Positions 1 through 6,716 of a stretch of DNA of 8,348 nt are shown piece after piece; the stretch's first letter is position 1; the number at the start of each line of letters is the position of its first letter. The stretch lies in the NCBI GenBank assembly GCA_022712835.1, contig JAFLJU010000067.1, forward strand, positions 1 through 8,348, written 5' to 3'. The stretch comes from Desulfobacteraceae bacterium (GTDB lineage Bacteria > Desulfobacterota > Desulfobacteria > Desulfobacterales > Desulfobacteraceae). The notes beneath the pieces were generated by a model, which searched no databases, had not been told where the DNA came from, and was given only the letters and a program-made list of their open reading frames with translations. The translations under genes were made by a program, and so were the position numbers.

Positions 1-2080
1 CATTGTGATGGATCTCAGGCTCCATGCCTTTTCCATTGTCCTGGATCCCAAACTTAAATTGATCCTCATTGATCTCCATGGAAATAACAATCCTTGTGGC
101 ATGGCCGTGACGAATGGCATTGCGCACGGCTTCCCCGGCAATATGGTAGAGATTGATGGTCGCCAGGTGATTTTTTACCTCCACAGCGCCATGGATCTTC
201 AACTGACAGTCCACCTGGTGGAGCATCCTTGTGGTGGTGACCAGATCCTCAAGTGAGGAGACCAACCCATGGGTATAATAGACCGGACAAAGACCCCGGG
301 CCAGTCGCCTGGTTTTAGAAATGGCCTCCTTGATCAATTCGGTAATTTGGTCCGACAATCGGGCTGCCCCAGGCGATTGTCCCTGGGCCTTTTTTTTCAA
401 CACCTTGGTCAACCCTTCAATCCCGATTAAATGGGGGCACAGATCATCGTGGAGATCATTTCCAATGGCCTGGCGCTCCTTTTCTCCTATCTCCATGATC
501 GCCTTTTCAAGGCGTTTGACCTCGGAAATATCTCTGTGGGTGATCACTGACCCCAGGGGGTTTCCATGTTTGTCCCGGTAAACTGACCCCCGGGTGGTGA
601 CATCAATGAGTCTGTCGTCTTTTGCCCTTCGTTTGGTTTCCACCCGGGGAAGGACATTCCCCTTGAGGATGGTGCCGATTCCCTCCATGGTCTCTTTCCA
701 GTGTGCCCGGGGAACAAAATGATCCATGGTCCCGCCCAGGCTGTCTTCAAGGGTATACCCGAACACCTTGGTAAAGGCCGGATTCATATATATAACAAGG
801 CCCTCCATGTCGTAAACAACAATGGGATCTGGTACCGCTTCCATGACCGACCGGTATTTTTCTTCGCTCTCTTTTAATGCCGCCTGGGCCTGGCGGCGAT
901 CCTGGATCTCCGTTAAAAGCTCTTTGTCATGGGTGGCCAATCTGTCCATGAAGGAATTATAATAAAAGGTAAGCTGCCCCACTTCGTCGGTGGATTCCAT
1001 TTTCACACCCCGGTTTGAAAATCCCCCGACAATATCCTGGTTGAACCGGATCATTAGAGACTGCAGGGGTTTGGTGATGGTAGCACTCAGGACAAAGGTG
1101 ATGGGGATGAACACAATCAGAGCTGCTCCCACCACCAGGATGATGAAATGCCGGATGGTTCCCAGGGGGAAATAAAATTCGTCCAGATAGCTGGACGAGG
1201 CAACGATCCATTCATATTCCGGAATATAATTAAAAATCACCAGTTTTTTTCGGTGTTTTTCATCCCTGGGATTTTTCCAGGAATAGATCAGCTTCCCATT
1301 CTTTTTTTTCAGCATTTTTTTAAAAAACTGGTCGGGGAACCGTTCATCTTCAAACACATTGAGCCCGGTCAGTTCCGGATGAATAATCACATTGCCCATT
1401 GTATCCATGACATAAGAGTAGCCTGTTTTTCCAAACCGCAGACTTAAAATACCCTCTTTAAAATCATTGATTTCCACCAGCCTTGAAAATTCTTTTCGAT
1501 AGGAGGAAACCGTGATCATCCAGTCCCAGGGTTCAAAATAGTTAATATACAACGCCTTGGGCTGGGCCATGGCATCTTCCGGGTTTTTCCAGGAATATTC
1601 AATATACCCGTTTTTCATGGCGATCATTTCCTGGACAAACTGATGATCAGAAATGTCCAGTCCTTCCAGGGGTTTTTTGGGGTGTTTAAGCACTCGGCCT
1701 TTCCCGTCCAGAATACAGATATATCCGGTAATGCCGATTTTCTGACAGAGGATGATATCCACCGCTCGTTCCTTTGCTTCTTCCAGGCTGATTTCCCCTG
1801 CCTGTTGCCGGTCATAGAGGTGCTGGATAATATCATAATTTTTTTCCGCCACTCCCCGGAGCCGGTTTTTAATGGAAACAGACACCGCTGTCTTGACCGT
1901 ATTAAGGATGGCCGATGTGGAATTTTTCAATTCGCTCTCAATATTCTTTTCCACATTCTGTTTGACAATAAAATAGATGATCAGGGAGGACAGGCTGATG
2001 ATCACCAGAAAACAAAAGGAATAGATAAACAGCAGCTTGTACCGGATGGGAAAATTTTTGATCAGACCAAAGGGGCTCAT
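1..2080 (-). CDS. Membrane sensor histidine kinase (tandem Cache, HAMP, PAS, HisKA_3-type), C-terminus outside window
   Basis: Reading from ATG at 2080 the frame stays open for 693 codons to the window edge. Order seen: TM1 about residues 17-39; an extracytoplasmic region with two similar Cache-like repeats (about 117-197 and 217-302, each with GxTGY, an HP pair and YSWKNP); TM2 about 309-332; HAMP about 333-385; PAS about 405-520 ending in a THRDISE-type motif; a dimerisation region with LHDDL (His544 the likely phosphoacceptor); and the start of the ATPase domain with an N box (GEAVRNAIRHG, Asn654) and DNGKGM (681-686). LHDDL is typical of NarX/DegS-like kinases that pair with LuxR/NarL-type regulators. 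The start is supported by AAGGA at 2087-2091, 6 nt upstream. The gene follows the methyltransferase by 40 bp, so co-transcription is likely. The response regulator is not in the window. Ligand unknown; Cache domains usually bind small molecules outside the cell. Confidence 0.93.
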   Translation of the reverse strand, partial: MSPFGLIKNFPIRYKLLFIYSFCFLVIISLSSLIIYFIVKQNVEKNIESELKNSTSAILNTVKTAVSVSIKNRLRGVAEKNYDIIQHLYDRQQAGEISLEEAKERAVDIILCQKIGITGYICILDGKGRVLKHPKKPLEGLDISDHQFVQEMIAMKNGYIEYSWKNPEDAMAQPKALYINYFEPWDWMITVSSYRKEFSRLVEINDFKEGILSLRFGKTGYSYVMDTMGNVIIHPELTGLNVFEDERFPDQFFKKMLKKKNGKLIYSWKNPRDEKHRKKLVIFNYIPEYEWIVASSSYLDEFYFPLGTIRHFIILVVGAALIVFIPITFVLSATITKPLQSLMIRFNQDIVGGFSNRGVKMESTDEVGQLTFYYNSFMDRLATHDKELLTEIQDRRQAQAALKESEEKYRSVMEAVPDPIVVYDMEGLVIYMNPAFTKVFGYTLEDSLGGTMDHFVPRAHWKETMEGIGTILKGNVLPRVETKRRAKDDRLIDVTTRGSVYRDKHGNPLGSVITHRDISEVKRLEKAIMEIGEKERQAIGNDLHDDLCPHLIGIEGLTKVLKKKAQGQSPGAARLSDQITELIKEAISKTRRLARGLCPVYYTHGLVSSLEDLVTTTRMLHQVDCQLKIHGAVEVKNHLATINLYHIAGEAVRNAIRHGHATRIVISMEINEDQFKFGIQDNGKGMEPEIHHN

Positions 2081-2120
2081 ACCAATTCCTTGATTGAAAT
2101 TTCGGTTCTATAAATGATGA

Positions 2121-2849
2121 TTATTTTTTTTCGGCCACATAACCACCAAAAAGATAGGCTTTAAAAAACTTATGAATTTTGGTAAAACCCGCTTCTTCCA
2201 AAAGAGATTCGATGCGCTTTTGGGGTATGAAATGAACCTCTTTCTCCCGCATTTCAAATTCTTCTCTAACATTATCGTCTTCCCCTCTTTTAAATATCTG
2301 CTGATTTTTCCAAGCAGAACTGAGGGTATTATATTCATCTGAACCAATCGTTCCTTCAATGTCAACAAGCACGATAAGAGCACCGGGTTTTAATCTATCA
2401 GCAATGTCTTTTAAAAAATTGCGCTTTGTCCCATCATCTGGAAGAAAGTGCATAACCAGAATAGAGGTAGCGGCGTCAAACTGATTTTCTGCGACATCTG
2501 TAACTAGACCATGGACAAGGGAAACTCTATTTTCCAGAGAAGCTGCCGCCACTTTTTTCCGGGCGATTGAAAGCATCGGTTCTGCCGGATCAAAACCGAT
2601 AATATACCAATGGGGATTATTCTGTAAACAGTCAATGATCTCTTTTCCTGTTCCGGCACCTGCCACTAATATCCTTGCCGCTTTATCCAATTTATCACGT
2701 AGCAGGTGGTGCGCTAATTCATAAAGGGAATGATATCCAGGTATTATTTTCTCTGAAAGGTCATCATATTCATTGGAGAGTTCACCATTAAAATCTATTT
2801 TTGATTCTATCATATCATTTTTCTTCTCAACGGTTTCCTGACTATCCAT
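2121..2849 (-). CDS. CmoA-like class I SAM-dependent methyltransferase
   Basis: A 242-residue soluble Rossmann-fold methyltransferase. Seen: SAM-binding motif I (ILVAGAGTGKE, 60-70), the acidic residue after strand 2 (GFDPAEPML, Asp87), a TDVAENQFD strand-4 region, and LKPGALIVLVDI (153-164). The N-terminal FNGELSNEYDDL..IPGYHSL and the C-terminal FFKAYLFGGYVAEKK resemble the ends of CmoA (carboxy-SAM synthase of tRNA wobble modification), and the length matches. However, motif I (GAGTG) differs from the GCSLG I recall for CmoA, and no CmoB partner is visible, so the substrate is open. The start at 2849 is chosen for GGGAAGGA at 2855-2862. An in-frame ATG at 2918 would add 23 residues with a hydrophobic stretch, but its purine run is only about 2 nt away and it would absorb the Fur-like site. 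It is divergent from the riboswitch operon and leads into the kinase gene. Confidence 0.85.
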   Translation of the reverse strand: MDSQETVEKKNDMIESKIDFNGELSNEYDDLSEKIIPGYHSLYELAHHLLRDKLDKAARILVAGAGTGKEIIDCLQNNPHWYIIGFDPAEPMLSIARKKVAAASLENRVSLVHGLVTDVAENQFDAATSILVMHFLPDDGTKRNFLKDIADRLKPGALIVLVDIEGTIGSDEYNTLSSAWKNQQIFKRGEDDNVREEFEMREKEVHFIPQKRIESLLEEAGFTKIHKFFKAYLFGGYVAEKK

Positions 2850-2854
2850 TTTTT

Positions 2855-2862
2855 TCCTTCCC
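2855..2862 (-). promoter_or_regulatory. Ribosome binding site deciding the methyltransferase start
   Basis: On the minus strand GGGAAGGA is followed by five A and then the ATG at 2849. Spacing and sequence fit a Shine-Dalgarno site well and favour this start over the in-frame ATG at 2918. Confidence 0.7.
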
Positions 2863-2903
2863 TGTGAGTTTTTGCTCATAAAGCATAGAATAAAATAAGC
2901 TGC

Positions 2904-2922
2904 GGTGAGGATAATCATTTCC
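2904..2922. promoter_or_regulatory. Candidate Fur box upstream of the methyltransferase
   Basis: Aligned by eye with the classical 19-bp Fur consensus GATAATGATAATCATTATC, this site matches 14 of 19 positions, including ten in a row (GATAATCATT at 2910-2919). It lies 55-73 bp upstream of the preferred ATG at 2849, where an iron-dependent repressor could act on the methyltransferase-kinase promoter. No convincing -35/-10 pair could be fixed on the minus strand. It may be chance in A/T-rich DNA. Confidence 0.3.
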
Positions 2923-3043
2923 CCCTAGAAAATGCAATTGAAATTTTGATAGCGATTTTCTTTAATTCCCATCCGCTGCTCGGGAGGGGGTTGATGGCAA
3001 GTCAGGTTATTTAGATTTGCTGGTTTTAAATTTGAAAAACTAC

Positions 3044-3072
3044 TTGACATTTGCTCAACAATCTTGAATAAG
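3044..3072 (+). promoter_or_regulatory. Sigma70-like promoter of the riboswitch operon
   Basis: A perfect TTGACA at 3044-3049 is followed after 17 bp by AATAAG at 3067-3072, a weak (4 of 6) match to TATAAT. Transcription would then start around 3079-3081, right at the 5' edge of the riboswitch. The -35 box is strong; the -10 box is the weaker part of the call. Confidence 0.55.
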
Positions 3073-3080
3073 AAGCAATA

Positions 3081-3239
3081 TTCAGGCGCCGTAAAAGGCT
3101 TAATAGGGAACACCTGTGAGAATCAGGGACGGGCCCGCCGCTGTAATCGGAGACGAACACTGCACCAACGTCACTGGCTGTGCAAGCCGGGAAGACGCAG
3201 TAATTAGGATGACCCGATAGTCAGAAGACCTGCCTGGAT
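3081..3239 (+). promoter_or_regulatory. Cobalamin riboswitch
   Basis: The conserved landmarks occur in order: GGGAA at 3106-3110, a GCCCGCCGCTGTAA block around 3133-3146 (core of the ligand-binding junction), CACTGGCTG..CGGGAAG at about 3172-3194, GACCCG at 3211-3216, and the B12 box AGTCAGAAGACCTGCC at 3219-3234. The B12 box departs from the usual AGYCAGGAGACCTGCC at one base (A for G). Closing stem P1 can form between CAGGC at 3083-3087 and GCCTG at 3232-3236, which sets the approximate ends. Family knowledge: this RNA binds adenosylcobalamin or related cobalamins and normally lowers expression of downstream B12 synthesis or transport genes. It precedes the TonB-dependent receptor, so the whole five-gene operon is likely B12-repressed. 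Confidence 0.93.
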
Positions 3240-3308
3240 AAGTTTACCGATTGTTAATCCCCGTGGACAAGGGAAAGACAAAGCCAATCTGTGGAAAAAT
3301 CAGGGAAT

Positions 3309-3346
3309 CCCAGATCATTAGTATTAATGGTCCGGGGTTTTTTTTT
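3309..3346 (+). terminator. Intrinsic terminator serving as riboswitch expression platform
   Basis: A hairpin pairs CCC (3309-3311) plus GATCATTA (3313-3320) with TAATGGTC (3325-3332) plus GGG (3334-3336), with one A-C mismatch, one G-U pair and a 4-nt loop GTAT. A run of nine T follows at 3338-3346. It lies between the riboswitch and the receptor start, so it can stop transcription when cobalamin is bound. A possible competing pairing is CCCC..GGA at 3259-3267 with TCCGGGG at 3331-3337, which would break the 3' arm; this antiterminator is a guess. Confidence 0.8.
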
Positions 3347-3390
3347 ACAACTCCCCGGCAGAAAAAGTATTTTCCAAAAGGGAGAAAAAA

Positions 3391-5388
3391 ATGATTAAAA
3401 CCCTATCTACAGCTTTAGTTACAGCCTTTATCGTGGTGGTATTCATGCTGCCCTGTCCGGGGAACGCCCGGGGAGCCTCTGGGCAGCAGACCCAAAACAC
3501 ACTGGATGAAATGGTGGTAACGGCGGGAAGAGTCGCCGAATCCAAAAAACTTATTGCCGCAAATGTCACTGTTATTGATGAACAGGAGATCCGTCAGTCC
3601 TCGGCGTCTGATCTGGGAGATCTTCTGGCCCAGAAAGGGATCGGTGCCATTAAAAAATATCCGGGCAATCTTACCACAATCGGTATCCGGGGGTTTAGAA
3701 CCGATTCCCATGGGAATGACCTGAAAGGCCACGTATTGATCCTGCTCAATGGCCGTAGGGCCGGCACCGGAAATGTGGCTAAAATCATGACCAAAAATGT
3801 TGAACGAATTGAAATCATCCGGGGACCTGCCTCTGTTCAGTACGGGTCTGCCGCCGTGGGCGGGGTGGTTAATGTGATCACTCGCCAGGGGAAGGGCAAG
3901 CTCAAGGCCTTTGGCGAAGGCTATCTGGGCAGTTTTGATGCTAAAGAGTTCAGCGCCGGTCTCGCTGGCGAGGCCAAGGGGATTGACTTTTCCGGCACGG
4001 TTACAACCGGATCAGAGGGCGATTATACCACGGCCGACGGCCGAAAATATCTTAACACCGGTGTGGACAAACGGGAAAACCTGAGCCTGAATCTTGGCTA
4101 TACTTTTTTACCCCATAATCGTATCGGATTTATTTATAACGGATTTGAGGTCGATAAAGCCGGTTCCCCCAATTATTTGAGTCTCAATGACCTGGACGAT
4201 TATACCGACAAATCCAATAAATCCTTTGACCTGATCCTGGACGGCCGGACAGGTGATGAGCGTTTCCTATGGTCTGCACGGTATTTTAAGGGCAAAGACA
4301 AAGACAGGTGGGCAGATCCCACGGCCAGCAATCCGGATGGATGGGACAATGGGATCCCTTCTGAACAGGAAACCGATAGCCAGGGCGCCCAGGTCCAGCT
4401 TACGACCCGATTGGGCATTGCCAGAATCACCGGTGGCTTTGATTGGGCGGATTATAACATCGAGTCCTTTTTTAATCCCCAAAAGTCCTCCTATGAGAAC
4501 CTGGCAGGCTTTCTTCTGGGCAAGGTCGGGCTTTTAGATGAGCGCCTCACTCTGTCTGCCGGATTGCGCTATGACCGCTATGAGGTTGAAATGATAAATC
4601 CGGCGGGAAAAACAGCCGAGGATACCAATTTGACCCCCAATGTGGGCCTCTCTTTTTTGGTGACCGATTATTTAAAACTTCGACTAGGATATTCCCAGGC
4701 CTTTGTGATGCCCAGTGCCGACCATATGGCTGCAGACTATACCTCCGGTGGCAGAACCTATGTGGGGAACCCCGATTTATCCCCTGAGACAAGCAACACC
4801 TATGAAGGGGGAGTTGATTTTTTCTATCAGTCCCTTGCCGGTGCCCTGACTTATTTTTCCACGGATTTTAAGGATAAGATTGAATCGGTAACCCGTGCCA
4901 ATGGTGACAATTCCTGGGATAATCTGGGTGAAGCAAAAATCTCAGGCTTTGAAGGAAATATCGGTTTTGATATCGGCCAATATTTTGGATGGGAGATTGA
5001 AATAAGACCCTTTGTGGGATTCACCTATCTGACCGATTATGAAGACAAGACCACGGGCAAAGATCTATTGGAAACCTCTGATCTTACGGCATCCTATGGC
5101 ATATCCTTTTCTGACTTTAATGGGTTTACCGCTCGATTGAATTTTGCCTATTACGGGGAAAAAACCATCACAGATTATGAGAGCGGATGGCCCTACCAGG
5201 ACATAAAAGCCACCGACTTTACCGTTGCCGACTTCACCCTGTCCAAGGTTTTGTTTTCAACTGAAAACAGGGGTGGTCTGACCCTGGACACCGGTATCAA
5301 CAATCTCTTTGATAAGGATTATGCCTATGTAAAAGGCTACCCCATGCCCGGCAGAAATTTCTATGTCGGCATGCGGTATGATTACTAA
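3391..5388 (+). CDS. TonB-dependent outer-membrane receptor (B12-regulated, corrinoid/haem-type)
   Basis: A 665-residue TonB-dependent receptor, a normal length. Seen: signal peptide about 1-29; TonB box region DEMVVTAGR (39-47); plug domain about 50-170 with GIRGFR, LLNGRR, VERIEIIRGPASVQYGS and GGVVNVITR; then a beta-barrel with alternating aromatic strands ending in YVGMRYDY, a C-terminal aromatic as needed for BAM insertion. In the barrel, FVMP (438-441) and NPDL (460-463) occupy the place of the FRAP/NPNL boxes of haem receptors such as HmuR, with His445 between. GGGAG at 3380-3384 lies 6 nt before the ATG. It is the first gene of the operon behind the cobalamin riboswitch, so cobalamin, another corrinoid or a cobalt complex is the favoured ligand; haem remains possible. 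I do not assign btuB because the downstream genes are not btuCDF. Confidence 0.93.
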   Translation: MIKTLSTALVTAFIVVVFMLPCPGNARGASGQQTQNTLDEMVVTAGRVAESKKLIAANVTVIDEQEIRQSSASDLGDLLAQKGIGAIKKYPGNLTTIGIRGFRTDSHGNDLKGHVLILLNGRRAGTGNVAKIMTKNVERIEIIRGPASVQYGSAAVGGVVNVITRQGKGKLKAFGEGYLGSFDAKEFSAGLAGEAKGIDFSGTVTTGSEGDYTTADGRKYLNTGVDKRENLSLNLGYTFLPHNRIGFIYNGFEVDKAGSPNYLSLNDLDDYTDKSNKSFDLILDGRTGDERFLWSARYFKGKDKDRWADPTASNPDGWDNGIPSEQETDSQGAQVQLTTRLGIARITGGFDWADYNIESFFNPQKSSYENLAGFLLGKVGLLDERLTLSAGLRYDRYEVEMINPAGKTAEDTNLTPNVGLSFLVTDYLKLRLGYSQAFVMPSADHMAADYTSGGRTYVGNPDLSPETSNTYEGGVDFFYQSLAGALTYFSTDFKDKIESVTRANGDNSWDNLGEAKISGFEGNIGFDIGQYFGWEIEIRPFVGFTYLTDYEDKTTGKDLLETSDLTASYGISFSDFNGFTARLNFAYYGEKTITDYESGWPYQDIKATDFTVADFTLSKVLFSTENRGGLTLDTGINNLFDKDYAYVKGYPMPGRNFYVGMRYDY

Positions 5389-5394
5389 CTTACA

Positions 5395-6111
5395 ATGGAA
5401 CTCAAATCATTAATATTGGGTCTGTTGCTGTCCTCTGCCGCTTTTGCCCTTAAAAGCGGCGGGGGCTTAGGTGTTGTATTCCTCCAGGCACCGGGCAAAA
5501 TCCGGCGATGGCTTTCGACACTGGTGTTCATGGCAGGGTATGCCATTGTCTTTGCCGCTGCTGCCCTGATTCTTTCCACGGTGGATTTTATGGGGCATGT
5601 GGATCTTGTTCAGACATTTTTCAAAAGCGGCATGACCCTTCATTTTCTTCTGGCACTCCTTTTGGCAGGGTGGGGAATTCATCTACTCAAAGACTCCGGG
5701 AATTCAAAACAAGCCACCAGGGGGTGGATTCCCCTGGTGGTGCCTTGTCCGGTCTGTTTTTCTGTCATTCTTCTGTCCTGCAGTTTTGTGGGAGCCCTGT
5801 ATCCAGACCAGCCCATGATTTTTTTGGCCCTCTATGCGGGCTTCATCCTTATCAGCCTTGGGGTGGCCTTCTGCGTTACCGGACTCCTCCGGGAACCGGC
5901 CGCGGTCAGGCCGTTTCTGGGCGCGTTGATGCTTTTTCTGGCCGTTTACTTTGGCTTGTCCGTCATCGTGATCCCCCAGTTTGCAGACCTGGATAAAATT
6001 TACCGGATATCCAGGAATGAGGTTGAGATGTCCCGGCAAATAATCGTTCTGATCATCCTGTGTATTGGCGCTGTTGTCCTAGGTTTTATCAATCCTTTTA
6101 AAAGAGAATAA
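5395..6111 (+). CDS. DUF2162-type predicted transporter, polytopic membrane protein with CPVC motif
   Basis: A 238-residue, very hydrophobic protein with about seven membrane segments (roughly 3-20, 41-62, 80-98, 116-135, 140-164, 173-195, 215-232). Notable motifs are FALKSGGGLG (17-26) near the end of helix 1 and VPCPVCFSVI (116-125) opening helix 4, with Cys118 and Cys121; further Cys at 129, 160 and 223. It fits what I recall of DUF2162, a family labelled predicted transporter that travels with ExbB, DUF2149 and CobN-like genes. The family name is from memory. The start lies 6 bp after the receptor stop without a clear Shine-Dalgarno site, which suggests translational coupling. Possible roles: moving metal or a tetrapyrrole across the inner membrane, or passing electrons or metal through the CxxC pair; neither is shown by the sequence. 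It resembles HmuV of hmu loci by context. Confidence 0.8.
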   Translation: MELKSLILGLLLSSAAFALKSGGGLGVVFLQAPGKIRRWLSTLVFMAGYAIVFAAAALILSTVDFMGHVDLVQTFFKSGMTLHFLLALLLAGWGIHLLKDSGNSKQATRGWIPLVVPCPVCFSVILLSCSFVGALYPDQPMIFLALYAGFILISLGVAFCVTGLLREPAAVRPFLGALMLFLAVYFGLSVIVIPQFADLDKIYRISRNEVEMSRQIIVLIILCIGAVVLGFINPFKRE

Positions 6112-6113
6112 TT

Positions 6114-6716
6114 ATGCAGATCCTAGCTTTCTTAAAAACATTTATCTATATTATTGCCACGTCCCTATTCTTGCCGGTATTGTTGATTCTGTCCGCCCTC
6201 TTTGTCTGGATGCTGGTATATTCCGGCACTTTTTTCAAATTATGGATTCAAAGAAGCCAGCTCAAAAAACAAGGAGAAAACCTACCGGGAAAAATCCTTT
6301 CCGGTCATTACAAGGACAGCCTTCCCATTAGGGTGGTGAATATTTTAATCCGGCTTGAATCCATGAAGGGCAAGACCGCTTCGGTTCAGGTACTCAATCT
6401 GATCAGGGATACCGAACACCGGATGCTCACTTCCCTGGACGGGTTAAAAATGATGATTCGCATCGGGCCGGGCCTGGGCCTCATCGGCACCCTAATTCCC
6501 ATGGGCACGGGGCTTGCCTCCCTGGGTCAGGGGGATTTAACTCAATTGAGCCAGAATCTTGTGGTGGCCTTTACCACAACGGTTGTGGGTATGGCCCTAG
6601 GGCTTCTGGCCTATTTCTATTTTACCATCCAGCGCCGGTGGGTGGAGCAGGATATCAAAAATGTACAATTGGCGGCCCAGCTGCTCATGGGAGAAACAGG
6701 TCATGAGATATCTTAA
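6114..6716 (+). CDS. MotA/TolQ/ExbB family proton channel protein
   Basis: 200 residues with the ExbB/TolQ pattern: TM1 about 11-36, a cytoplasmic region about 40-115, then TM2 and TM3 about 118-137 and 148-171. The family signature is clear in GPGLGLIGTLIPMGTGL (118-133) and VVAFTTTVVGMALGLLAYF (150-168), with Thr in both pore helices as in E. coli ExbB. Known role: a pentameric inner-membrane channel that uses the proton gradient to drive a partner of the ExbD type. The ATG lies 2 bp after the upstream stop, with AGAGA at 6103-6107 as a weak ribosome site inside the previous gene. No classical exbD follows; its place is taken by the DUF2149-type gene, which overlaps this one by 14 bp, so the two products are probably made in step and form one complex. 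Confidence 0.92.
   Translation: MQILAFLKTFIYIIATSLFLPVLLILSALFVWMLVYSGTFFKLWIQRSQLKKQGENLPGKILSGHYKDSLPIRVVNILIRLESMKGKTASVQVLNLIRDTEHRMLTSLDGLKMMIRIGPGLGLIGTLIPMGTGLASLGQGDLTQLSQNLVVAFTTTVVGMALGLLAYFYFTIQRRWVEQDIKNVQLAAQLLMGETGHEIS

Larger units (their letters stand above)
2850..3390. other. Divergent intergenic regulatory region without a gene
   Basis: About 540 bp separate the minus-strand methyltransferase from the plus-strand receptor gene. It holds a Fur-like site near the left end, an A/T-rich stretch at 2923-3043 in which I see no gene or clear element, then a promoter, a cobalamin riboswitch, a linker and an intrinsic terminator. A 62-codon minus-strand frame at 2925-3113 runs through the promoter and start of the riboswitch and has no protein-like features, so it is not called. 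Confidence 0.8.

Noticed and set aside
1643..2113. Plus-strand frame of 156 codons opposite the kinase gene
   Set aside because: It lies entirely antisense to the kinase N-terminal half, which has clear domains; the translation shows no family motif and no ribosome site was seen.
2850..2918. Upstream ATG at 2918 extending the methyltransferase by 23 residues with a hydrophobic stretch
   Set aside because: The purine run before it is too close to the ATG, the internal start at 2849 has a good ribosome site, and a short hydrophobic leader is not expected on a soluble CmoA-like enzyme. Not fully excluded.
2962..2991. Possible hairpin (TCCC..GGGA, CCATC..GATGG) in the intergenic region
   Set aside because: Stems are only 4-5 bp, alternative pairings compete and no T-run follows, so it is not called a terminator or operator.
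2991..3006. Possible sigma54 promoter beginning with TGGCA
   Set aside because: The GC element is not found at the required distance from the GG.
2925..3113. Minus-strand 62-codon frame upstream of the methyltransferase
   Set aside because: It covers the promoter and 5' part of the riboswitch, has no recognisable motif, and its existence is explained by chance.
3391..5388. Naming the receptor btuB because of the cobalamin riboswitch
   Set aside because: The downstream genes are not the btuCDF importer and parts of the barrel resemble haem receptors, so the ligand is not settled.
5508..5996. Plus-strand frame of 162 codons within the DUF2162-type gene
   Set aside because: Out-of-frame shadow with Cys/His/Gly-rich composition; the overlapping frame encodes a consistent membrane protein.
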